Shown here piece after piece: positions 17,761-29,239 of a DNA stretch of 64,000 nt. The first letter of the stretch is position 1. Every line of letters starts with the position of its first letter. The DNA is from Ligula intestinalis. Taxonomy: Eukaryota; Platyhelminthes; Cestoda; Diphyllobothriidea; Diphyllobothriidae. Location: contig JAYGXS010000006.1 of NCBI GenBank assembly GCA_036362985.1, forward strand, positions 14,816,700 to 14,880,699, written 5' to 3'. Under the pieces are notes generated by a model. That model worked only from the letters and a program-made list of their open reading frames with translations, made no database searches and was not told the origin of the DNA. Position numbers and translations under genes: made by a program.

Positions 17761-20700
17761 TCCATCAAGTTATACCAAAATCATTCAACGAATTAATAGT
17801 TTTAGAGAACTTGTGATTGATTTCGAGCGGCTCCGATTGCTGCCGTTTATCTTGTCTTTACCCATGTCGCCTTAGTTTCATCTCTGTAAGTTTTCATCTT
17901 TCATTGCTTCATTAGTAATTGCTTTCCTCAACTTCATTCTGTAAACTTCTTTCAGTTGTCTTTATTGAGCAGATCTTTTTCCCTTCACTCAAGAAGATGC
18001 CATGATAGGTTTGGACATGAAAGACATTTTGAAACAATAAAACATAATTTTGTTTCGTTAAAAATCTCTTCAAGTAAATATTAGCAACAAAATACCACTG
18101 ACCTACACGTATAACGGTGCGTTCAAAAAAAGAATCAGTCAAGCCAGTTCTTCCATACGAATTAAACACGCCATTTTGACAATAGAAGTATGCTTACCCT
18201 TATGATGAAACTTGGGCTGAAGATAAGTTAAACCCTCGTATCAGGGCAATTGAAACGAAAATGGCTATTCTGGCTCACAACTCACCAGCAGCTAGTCCTA
18301 TTCAACCCCAGGTGGTGCACCATGTGAGGCAGAGTCGACGGAGTAAGACCCAGTAGCGATATATATTAACTTTCATCAATGAATATTAGTATTATTATAT
18401 CATACCAAAAAGAGAAGGCAAGGCAGTATACATTGATTTGAAGACTTACCGCAAAGCCATTGATGTAGTGGTAACCTAAAAATGTCTTAAGCATGTGGTC
18501 TTTCTGGATTTCCGATTGCCAGAGTGTCTGCTAGGGACGTACGCCCGAACTGAAATACAACATCTCATAAATACCAGCCTCAGATTCTTTGAACTGATGG
18601 ACGTGTTATACACATTAAAACTGTTTGACAATATGACTGAAGTATGAACTATACTGATATAATTGCATAGGGGCTTGCGAAAGATAGAACTATCCAAAAT
18701 TCCTGAAACCTAATTCTATCAAGTTGTGAAATGGAATGTGTATGCAATATGTCTCTTGTTTACCTAGAACATGCAAAATACACCTCAGAGAAGTGTGCAA
18801 GTAGACAAATACGTGCCGATTTGTCCTAGATTCGCTCGTCTGTTTTCAAGGGCAACACAAGTAGCGTAGCCGATTTTCTACCAATGAATTTCTTCGCTTT
18901 TAATCTATGCGTTCTTATTCGGTAAAACTGCAGAATGAAACGCTCACGAAACGCTCACAGCATACAAGTTCATCAAAGGCAGGAGGAGTCGGAGCTAATG
19001 CGATATCATTTAGGTTGCGCTCCTTTCATGGCAGAAAAGGTCAAGGTGATGAAGGACATATCATTCTTGTACACTGAAAGTACCGTGGAAGTTAGGTGAA
19101 TGTGCACAGTAAATTGAGTTCTACAAACTGCAATCAGTAGCGTGCTACATTAAAAAGCACATTTCATCAGGAATAAATTCTTGTTCTGTAGGTTGCTTTG
19201 CTATCACCGGATTAGCTGTGAAGGGAAATTTTGGGAGGAGGATATCTGGATATTTTTGCAAATCATAAATACGCCAACGGAAGAAAAAACAAAGCAAATT
19301 AATTTCTGCGATGCAAGCCCGAGTAGATTAGATTGCAATATGATAGTTAGCCTAAACGAACTCAAGTCCAGCTCGAGATGATAAAATAATTAGTTCTGTT
19401 AACGTGATAGGAACCGCAATGTCCCTGCGGCCTAAGGCTAAAATAATACGTAACCATACGCGCCGTAACGAGCTAAGCCAGCTAGCAGATAAAGGTGGGC
19501 TACCAGAGAGCCAATCAGCGCGCGCTGTGGCATCGATTCGTACTCGAATTGCACTCACTCGTGAGGCCAAAATATTTGAGAGGATTCCGTAAGGGTATAA
19601 AGCGTCAGAAAATACTAATCGAAGTGTGCCACGCTTTTGGCCAATATGTTACAGAACGCTCGTCACCTGCCGCTGGGCGAATATACGAGAATGGCAATGC
19701 GATAAATAAGCATGACACTCGTTGATGAGCAACCGGCAAGACACCGACCTTCTTTCTTAAAAAGTTAGAGCGCAGACTTTTGATCAAAATTTCGCCAGGT
19801 AGAGCCTCGGTTGGTGCACCACTAGTCATTGGATACGACTGGCTGATGACGGCTAATAGGTCAGACATTATCATTGCAGTTTCCCGTGTCTTTGCGGCGA
19901 TACTATCTGCCTAAATCAGCGAGAGTTGACAAGCTTAGAAATCGGCTGTTTTTGTAGGCCTAGCATACAGTGGCTTCTTTCCGAGAAACCTGCTCTGCCT
20001 ACTCTTTCTTCCATAAAATCTCTCAGGATAGAATGGGTTCTTTTATGGTTGCACAGATTTCTGAGATTATTCAATCAATCAGGTTCAGGAGTTCTATTGT
20101 GTGCTCCCCTGAATAAATGCAAATTCTGAATGGTTGCTTACCAATACTGCAAGAAAATAAAACCTTCATGAAGGCATTTGCTCCGAAAAACAGGACGAGG
20201 AAAATTTTGACCAAAAATGTGTTTTTTTATGATGATGATGATGATGATGATATTGGACTAAAGTAGCCAATACTGCAGGTTGAATTCGGCAAATTTATTA
20301 GTTCATTAGATTGCGGGAAACCGGGGACTCTAAATTAATTGCACTTATTATTTAGTTCCTTTAGTAACCAACCGTTGCGTTGCTTGAGGGGGGGGGGGCC
20401 ATGCCGTCCAAAGTATCCGAATAAAAAGATCATACAAAATGGATGCTTGTTTTAAATAAATAATAAAATTAGAACTATTCTACCGGCGTTTTGTATTAAA
20501 CGCTGTTATAAGTCGAGCTCAGTTCTTCCTTTGGATAAATACGCCTACCAATGTGTTAAATGTGTGCCCTGCATAAGATCGCACTGGCTAGTACATAAGT
20601 GATATACACGTAAATCGCATAATTTGTTTTCATCTTCATTGGAAAGAAGATCAAAATTTAGGATCCATCTATAAGACCCGAAGAAGTAATGCTTTTTCCA

Positions 20701-23190
20701 CGAGGTCAGCAGTAAAGAAAATCTGACTCTGCAAACAATTAAAGTCGCAGTACAGGGACGTTTTTTCAAAGGAATCGTTGAATTTGCGGGGATGATATTG
20801 AAGAAAAAGGTCTATCAACATTATTTCTGCGATAAAGAATTATTTCAACGCGACGTCTCCACTATACCCGATTTACACATAGTGGATATTAAATGTTGAA
20901 GACGGAGAATGGAGCATTATTTTGAATCATACATTTTTCTGTGACGTAGACTTAAGATGATTCATGGGATGCATGAAGGATACCTCTTATAACAAGTTCA
21001 CTGATATGTTTTGAAAGAGCTTCGAAGACTGTTTAGGAATATGAATTTAAACTTCTTACCACCCTTGGTGCATACATGCTATTAACTTATTTTAGCGGTA
21101 CTGATAAGTTTCGCTTCGCAAGGCTTTATAAAACGTGGCTTCTGCGGTTTACGCACGTATGCAACAAAGATTAATTATATTTTTCCTGAAAAAATGACTG
21201 GCTGCTGTACTTACGCGCGATGGCTACTGCCTTCCAGACGTTTTAAGAGAAAAGTGCTTACGCTGTTATACTTATTAAATTACCAAACCTGACAAACATA
21301 ATATACTTCTAAAATAGCTTTTTCATATTGAACAGGATGTTTCGCTCTCACAGCATTCCCTTTTATTTTGAGATCACCGCGTTTTCTAAGTGACGTTTAA
21401 TATCTCTGAGGTATTTTTTGAAGAAATGGACTGTTCGATACCAACTGGGGTGTTTTATTTAATGCAATTGTGTCCATGTCCGGAGTAATAGAAAGATTGC
21501 ACTTATTCAGACATATTTGGGAAGAAGGCGTAGATGTGGGGTTTGTGGTCTCTATAGGGATTTAAGTCATTGAGTAGGAGGAAAAATTATGGTCTGAGCT
21601 ATGCGAAGGCACCTACATATCTGATTTTGCATAATTATTTCTTGTTCGTAAAAATAAGGACCATCCCCTTAGCCGTAATTTAATAGAGTGCCACCACCCA
21701 TGAATCATGGTGCAGACTGGAAAATTAGTAGTAAAACCGATCTACAGAATTATAAATAAGCCTATAAAATAGAGGACTGAAAAAAATATTAAAAAACGAG
21801 TCGAATTATAAATGCGAAGCGATTGCACATTAAGAAAATTTAATAGGTCAAAGCCCGTTTACAAATTCTTACGCTTCGTTCTATATGAGCCGTTAAACCG
21901 CAATCGCTTGGTGTTCAAACTGATGGCCATTCCTTCGGTCGGTTCCTTTAACCCAATGATTCGATAAGATCCCTACCAATCATTGCCCTGTTTTAGATGA
22001 ATTATGCACTCTCAGGCGCGCTATTGGTCATACAGCATGGGCAGGCGAACAAAATATCGCATATGAACTAAATTGGCAAAAAGCAATGTGCTTATACAGT
22101 CAGGGTTGTAATTTAATTTATATAAACGTAAATATTACACAGACACATCACACACACACCACTTAAACACTTCTGTGAACACCATATAAATATATCTTCC
22201 ACGGTAATAGCTATCGGCTCATAGAAAGCTACTATAAAACATCCTTATCTCCTGTGCCACCATTTGTTTCCAATTCGTTTGGAAAAGGAAACTGACATCA
22301 CCGTTCACCACTAAACCTTATGTTATAGATATTTTCTCTCTGGAAAAATGTTTCAGGTGTATGGGAGCAATTGACTTCTACCTTTCATTTTGCTTAGTTA
22401 ATGCATTTGCTGTCAAATAAAATTGTTAAAGTAGGCTTGAACGCAAGGCAGCACTTCACTCATTAGCCCCACGTAATTTTAATCTTAGAATGCTAAAATT
22501 GCATATAAACTAAAGTTTAGAAGGATGTGTTGCAATGCAAGAAAACTATAGAGGAAACATACTCTAACAATTATCTTCAAGAAAAAATAGCCAGCTTGTC
22601 TGAAAATTAAAATGTGGTTCAAAAATTCATTTAATAATATCTGTATACCTTAATTATTATGGCATTTTGATGCCTATTTGCTCATAGACACTGTTTGCTT
22701 CTGCCGCTATTCTGAAGAACACGCGTAGTCCTGCACTATTTTTTGCGAATTGTTCGTTATATCTTAAAATAAGCCTCTGGTGAACCATTTTGACTTTGTA
22801 TTTCAATTGATATTTCAAAATTATTAAATCCAAATAACTTATAAAAAGTACCGCTTCTCAAAATCTGCCCACACTGAGTCTCTCAAAATTACAGCGGTAA
22901 GAAAGCGGCAGTCCTTAACGAGACAGCATAGTTCAGTTTATTAATTAGTATTTATTATATAAAATATGATTAATTTCCACAGAAAATTAGAATTTCGGTT
23001 ACAAGCTGCATTATCAATAATTGCAAAACGATTAACTCTGCACGTGCTAAGGGAAGGGCGGGGTTGAAAAGGAGAACCTAATGAAAACAAATAATGTCTA
23101 CAAAGCAAGTGCTTTCATGACTATCCACTTGCAGTAAAACTAGCATAAAACTGGTAATACTTGGAAAAAGCTAGAGTGTCTATAGCAGTG
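17761..23190. other. AT-rich upstream region, no gene recognised
   Basis: This is 5' to the visible slo exon. It contains an (ATG)n run at 20229-20252 and an 11-base G run at 20388-20398. 19400-19700 is less AT-rich and holds GAGCCAATCAGCG (a CCAAT-like motif), which could belong to a promoter or an old repeat. No exon could be supported. Confidence 0.45.
20229..20252. repeat. (ATG)n microsatellite
   Basis: Eight tandem ATG/TGA-phase units in AT-rich non-coding DNA. Confidence 0.85.
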
Positions 23191-23295
23191 CGTTCATTGA
23201 AAAGAAGATTCAATCCCTGCGACAACACTTTTATTCGCCTGACGTTTTGACATCTGTCGTGGATTCTTCATCAGAGATATCAGCGGAAAATAGTA
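23190..23295 (-). mobile_element. Solo PLE 3' end with hammerhead-like motif
   Basis: On the minus strand: CTGATGA (23268-23274 inverted), a spacer, then AAAACGTCAGGCGAATAAAAG and a GAATCTTCTTTT tract. This is the same order as the other PLE 3' ends (core, CGTCAGG, AATAAA, CTTCTT-rich end). The CUGAUGA core is perfect, but the GAAA partner reads CAAA. No coding portion was found upstream. Confidence 0.55.
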
Positions 23296-23469
23296 GCGGT
23301 GTTCGTTGTTACTATTAAGCACAAAATCAAGTTTCCCCTGCAATAGAAGACTTTTCCCTCCTTGTGCATTTTTGGCAATTACGAACACATTTTCGAAAGA
23401 ATGAATATTTGGATTGCTGACACGAATAAAGGTTATTTACAGGCCAATTCTAATAGATTCATATCTATA

Positions 23470-23615
23470 GACAGAGGGCACTTACCAGCAAAGACAGAGG
23501 ACACTAGGAAGGTCTTTTCTGCTTTGCTAGGCGTCATCGGCTAGTGATACCCAACCCTAGTGTGGCCGCTGAAATTGCTGCCACACCAAGATTTGAACTT
23601 GCATCGCTCTTAATG
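23470..23615 (+). repeat. Dispersed repeat R2, copy 1
   Basis: Shares an extended block with 54385-54560: ACTTACCAGCAAAGAC, GACACTAGGAAGG, GTCATCGGCTAGTGATA, then CCGCTGAAATTGCTGCCA. It lies immediately downstream of a PLE 3' end on the other strand. No coding capacity. Confidence 0.6.
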
Positions 23616-24334
23616 CACATTTATCGTTTAAGATTTAAATATACATCCTTTTTCTGCGAATGCTGTTGTAAACGAAGATAGCCTTCAAAAGATTGATGAA
23701 CAGCTTGCTGTTGGTGCTTTAATCGACTGGCAGATTGGTTGCTACATTTGCTATCCATTAATTATTAACTATTTTTGATGGTAACCGTCGGTGTAGTGGA
23801 AAGTTTTATTCACATTAACCCATCTGCACCGACTTTGTAGGCTTATCTAAGGGAAAGATCACATCGCAAAAATAGATACTCTTCCCGCTGGAGGGCGGCA
23901 GTGAGTGTAGTTCGTAGCAAAAACGATGACCGGCTCCTATAAGTGTCCTATTTTAAAAACGGCTTGCGCTTTTTCATATAGGGACGAAATCCAAATTGTT
24001 ACATCCATTTCCCAATTCTTTTTCCTACAGAACATCGGCAGTTTCTGCTAATGAATAGTGCCAAGGGAAATATAATGATACATTTTAATGAATAGTGCAT
24101 TAAGTCGTTACTTCGCTTTCCTGTGCATAATTAAGTCAGTGCTGTATTTTTATGGACATGGTCTTTTCAATAATATTTTGCCAAAGAGTGACTTTCTGAA
24201 TTAAAAAATACGCCAGGAGTTTCCCTGGTAGTGGCGGAACAAAACAACAAATTCCCATGTTTATCGACAGCGATTCGATCTCGATTCGAGCGCGATTAAA
24301 AGTCGATTTGAGCTTGATCTGAGCTCAATTTGAG
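23616..24334. other. No supported feature
   Basis: AT-rich spacer. The last 90 bases (24245-24334) hold GATTCGAG/GATTTGAG-type short repeats that recur after the telomere-like tract. Confidence 0.5.
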
Positions 24335-24570
24335 CACGATTAAGGTTAGGGTAAGGGTAAGGAATTAGGATTAGGGTTATGGTTAGGGTCAGAGGTTAAG
24401 GTCAAGGTTACGGTAAGTGTTAGGAGTTAGGTTTAGGGTTAGGGGTTAGCGTAGCTTTTAGGGTTTGAATAAGGTTTAGGTTTATGGTAAGGGTGAGGGT
24501 TCGGGTAAGGTTAAAGGTTAGGATAAAGGTTAGGTTTAGGGTAATGGTTAGTGTTAGGTTCAGTGTAGGA
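24335..24570. repeat. Degenerate interstitial telomere-like tract (TTAGGG)n
   Basis: About 235 bases made of variants of TTAGGG (TTAGGG, TAAGGG, TTAAGG, TTATGG, TTTAGGG) on the plus strand. TTAGGG is the telomere repeat of flatworms and most animals. It is flanked by related sequences: CCCATGTTTATCGACAGCG at about 24255 and TTCCAAGTTTGTTTACAGC at about 24660, each followed by GATTTGAGCTC-like repeats. The tract therefore sits inside, or was inserted into, a duplicated unit. Confidence 0.8.
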
Positions 24571-26270
24571 TAGTGATATCTGAATATTACAAAAAATCTT
24601 CAAAATATCCATTATTACTGGGTTTTGGGCAAAGAAAGTTTTCGGGATAAAATTCCGCATTTCCAAGTTTGTTTACAGCAATTTGTGCTCGATTTGAGCT
24701 CACTTCGAGCTCGATTTGTTTTTGCCCCTTTTTTCCATCTACGCGCCTAATGCTGTTAGCCTATAGTCACCGTAATCAATTATTTTAACAAATTTTCACG
24801 AATTTTTTGTCTTGTTTTCACAAAATACTTTTTTGGTTAATCAGTTTTAGCAACTGAAAAGAAAACTCTTGTCACCGCTACCGTATGAAAACAACCTACG
24901 GCTTGGTGTATCCAACACCACTACCAAGGAAACTCCTGCCGAAAAAAACTTGCTAACGACTCCTGCAGCATTCCTTCTGCGGCCAATTTCCCCATCTGTT
25001 AATAATTCACTTCAAACAGATAATACCCTGTCATCTTCGTCTTTAAGTGTGACGTGCAAAAGGATAGAATTTTAGTGGAACTTAATATGTTTGTTTACGT
25101 TCGCCTAGTTTTGATGTGATAAAACAAACTTCCGTCGGAAAATAAAAACAGGAAAAATATATGTATAAAACGCGATCTGCTCTTTATAAATTTCCAAATA
25201 ATTGCAATCTTGCTTACCCGACTTCACTTGATGTTTATAAACGCAAAATTTAATTTTCCGCTTTCGAAGAAGATTAATATGAAATCACTCATGTTTCCAT
25301 CAATTTTTGTTTAAAGTCTAACGCGTTACACAATTACATCTATGTAGAGAACATTTGGAGACTGCTCAAGCCTCACCTTCTCCCTTTCATGAAGAAAATT
25401 CGAAATGAACTCGTATTTAGTAGGCAGACTTCTGGGTCGCCAATCTATTCTACAAACAGCACTCATGACAAAAAATGTGTGCCCTACTACCCACTCAAAT
25501 TTCGATCTCAAAATTTGTTGATTTAGGCCACCTATTGGATTTCGGAGCAGCATTCCCCCCCAAAAAAATATTCCTTTTCAACGAATTAAAGGTGGTTGCG
25601 ACAGTCTCACTTCTGTGCAAAAAGTATGTTCAAGGTTTCCAGAAAACGACATTTCAAGTTTTTGCATAATATCAGTGTAGGTTTTGCAAGCGATGACTGA
25701 AATTAAAAGTGTACACTTCATACACAATAAATGTTGAATGACCTAGAGACGTTTATATTTTATCATATTTTCCTTGTAGGCAAGATAAAATTTCGTCACT
25801 CCACCTCACGCAGAGCGCTAGAGGTTTAAGTTCACATTTATGGCAGCCCACTGCCATGGTCATCACTCCGGACACTGACTTACATGGCCTTCGATTATCA
25901 AGCGCTATGTACGTGCATCTGACTAACCTACTCTGATATAATGACGTTAATGGGTAGTCATCTCTTCACCGATAAGCTTCAACCGGAAGAAGTTCAGGCG
26001 AATGCACTTTGGATGTAACTTGTCTGGTATGATAATAAAATGCGACTCCTTTCAATGCTGTTTGTGCGCTTCATGCATCGACTACTATCTAATTGTCATT
26101 TTCGACTTGTTTTTTGGGGGAATTCGTGCGTCTGCTTCCGAATCGAAGTGTGGGGAGATCTACCAGTTATAGCAATTACGTCTTAGCGAGCTGCGACAGA
26201 ATCAGGCATTCTTCATGAATAATGTTTCTCCAGGAGTCGAACATAGTTAAGTTCCTGCTTTTCATTCTCT
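24571..26270. other. No supported feature
   Basis: AT-rich non-coding DNA. A 75-codon frame at 25326-25553 (minus) is not recognised and lacks convincing splice sites. Confidence 0.5.
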
Positions 26271-26875
26271 TTCGAACACACAATTGACTGAGTTGGACAA
26301 ATGCAAGGCGATCATGCTCGGCTTCTCTATGCCGTCACCTGCCGCTCTCCTGTGACTTTCTTTCCGTACCCGAAGAAAATAATGGCGAGTGTTGCATGCA
26401 ACATTCCTAACTTTGAAGCAAGCCAAAATAGCAGAATTTATTTGCGTAAATAAATTTTGGGAGTGCTTATCAGCTGCTTCCGCTCTGTGCATGAATAACA
26501 AAATGCTTAGAGAACACATAAATTCAAATTTACACAAACATCGATATTAGCAAGGTTGTGTTAACGTGGCAAAGGATCAATAGTTACGTCAACTTTAAAC
26601 TTGGGATCAAAATTAGTGAGGGTAATTAACAGAATATAAGTGTTGTATGTAGTTACCAGGGCAATTGAAGATTAACTGCATGGTCTAGTTGCTTAGATAG
26701 GTCACGTTTCTCCCGCCGTATGTAGGATAAATCCATGTAACGTAAGGTCCGGTTTGTTCGTGCTCGAACAAGAACGCGGAAAGAGGTGTTAGTGTCAACG
26801 GAGTGACCACTGTCTAATAGGTGCCTAATAGGTGTTTCGCGAATAACTTCTGCTATTTTGGCTTGCTTCAAATTT
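26262..26875. mobile_element. Shuffled PLE coding scraps
   Basis: The minus strand at 26275-26360 encodes RRAAGDGIEKPSMIALHLSN, resembling the post-GIY-YIG part of PLE-3. The minus strand at 26680-26871 encodes RHLLDSGHSVDTNTSFRVL, resembling the AHLVDSGHRVDVNQAFRVV block of PLE-2. A perfect 25-base inverted repeat (26412-26436 and 26848-26872) encodes LKQAKIAE-type codons in both arms, so part of the PLE-2-like fragment is duplicated in inverse. Two PLE subfamilies therefore contributed to this cluster. Confidence 0.6.
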
Positions 26876-29239
26876 ACACCGGTGAAAAATGCTTCAAATT
26901 CCTAAGTTTGTGAAAGTTTGATCACTTATTGCATACCGGCGTGGATGCATATACGAAAGCTTAGAAATAATAATGAGCACCACTAGGCATATTAAGTACT
27001 GAAACGAACTAGAAGAAGTAGCAAGTGCTTTTTAAGAAAAACAAAATTTTTCCTATAATGCCCAAGTTCCGGAGACGTAAAAAATAGCGGTAGGATTGTG
27101 TCGTGGGGTCGTCTAGGTAAAGTGTGAAGCACGCCCCGTAGGCATACGAACGAGGGATTTTAAGGAAGAGGATGGGCGGGGCATGCCAGGGAAGAAATTA
27201 GAACCCAATTTGAATGCCCAATAAAAAGTAACGAGGGCAAGTTGGGTCGCGTACTCAAACCTTGGGAGAAGACGCTAACAACCCGACAGACCAACGGCGC
27301 ACACGTGCATGAGAGGGGGTGTGCCCAAACCTCGGGCGCGGTCACTGAGAGATATTTTCCAGTGTTATCACCAAAACCAATTAGAAAAAAGCTTAACAAT
27401 GTACAAAAGGCAGGGAGATTAGGTTAATCACCCTACTTAAAATTCGTAAGTAAGCGGTAGTTCCCGTGGGTAGTTCAAAAGGCCATTTTGCTTAGTTTGC
27501 CGATTTTAGCAGTTATGGGATGTGTTTGCCTTCGGATAACCGTTTTACATTCCAATACCATCAGAAAATCGCTGCTAAATTGATGGATGGCGCGTAGAAA
27601 ACCAGCAATGTACAGGTAATTCAACCTACCTACAAATTTAAGTAGGTAGTTATAATACATAAGGACCAAAAAAGACCGCTAGAGACAACCTCTCCAAAAA
27701 GCAATAATTTAGAACAATAAATTTAAACCGTTTCGTAAGTTGAAAACAGAACGCAACCATTTTTTAATAAAAAGAAGTTTTTTTAGTCAAACCATTTTAT
27801 ACATACAACCAAAAGTGCATAACTTTTATTGATTAATGTCCAATAAAGTCTGGCATAAGTTCCATCGCTTTCAGCGCCTTCATTTGTTGATTCGTAAATT
27901 GCGCTTGTTTTCAATGTTTACATCAAAACCTTTAAAATAAGATATAAATAAAGAGCATTTACCGAAAAAATGACTGTGTGGATATTAGTTCCTTTGAATC
28001 TGACAATGTGGATCATATTTAGAAATGTCTCAAAACAGCAAACCACATTGTGGATAAAAAATAACGTCCGCAATGGAATTGTGATATTGTTATTCCTTAG
28101 ATTAATAAAAACAGTTCTGTATTATATCACCTCTTCAGGAAGTTCTTTAAATAGGCATTCAGCTGACGAATATCTGTGATCATTATATCTTTCCAAGGTA
28201 ATGTCAGAATGAAATTGGAGACTTTTGACATTTTTTACTATACCTGAAAATGAACGATTTAATTGGACTGGAAATGATAGAACGTACTTTTCTTTTTTCA
28301 ATGGATTATTTTTTGCAAAAGTGCATTAATTCCACGATCTGTTATAAACCTGCGAATGCAAAAATGACTGACCATATATGTGGCCATTTTTTGAACACTT
28401 ATTATTCTTCTGTCTGTTTGTTTCAAAATGATGCATAAGCGGAACATATAGTCTACAAAAAGCATTTTTCTACACGACTTGCGTTCATTAATGCCTTCTT
28501 GGCATTAACTTTGCGGTACAATATGCAAACACTTTCCGGTAAAACAAAATGCGGCGAAAGCTTTTTTGTTAGTGCATTTTTTGCAACATAAGGATGATTA
28601 TTAAGACCTAAATTGTTGCTTTTTTCTGAAAATAAATGGGATTCCTTACACTTGAATTCATTTGTATCTATTCAATTCGAGACGAAATTTTCCAGTGCTG
28701 TAGGTTATATTTTTTCCACTTTTGTACTTATTATAGAATTCTTCCATATCACAATACATATTAATATCAAGTTTGTTTCTGTCGTACCTTGTAGCATGAG
28801 AAAGTTCGACGATATAAACTTACTGATGATTTAGCCAAAACTAGTGCCTATTTGGCCCCATAACTTTAACTAATAGAGCAGTTTTCCAAACAAAACCATG
28901 ACTTATTAGTCAAGCCACTGATTTGATTAAAATAACCTGTTCAAATATATGCTAAACTACCAAGTTAAATTTCATCATGAAAGTTGCAGGCAGGAATTGC
29001 CATACTGTATATGATTGCAAATTCGACCGAGTGTGTATCATCACTTCAAGCCCAAACAGTCTTAGCTTTATTTCAGAGCCCACGGAGGTCATCTGCACGG
29101 TATATCCAGCCTGCATCTTCATCTCATCCTAGCACTGCTAGCACATGTTGGAAACACACCACATTCCACCCTACTTCTTCATCTTTATTCAGGGCAAACG
29201 AGGAAATGGCTCAGGCATGGTATGTCAGATGTATGGCAG
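26876..29239. other. Spacer; one less AT-rich segment at 27080-27400
   Basis: Mostly AT-rich and non-coding. 27080-27400 is richer in GC and could be an old repeat or regulatory island, but nothing specific was identified. Confidence 0.4.

Noticed and set aside
19400..19700. Promoter island with a CCAAT-like box
   Set aside because: A single CCAAT motif in a slightly GC-richer stretch is not enough, and no transcript start or downstream exon could be tied to it.
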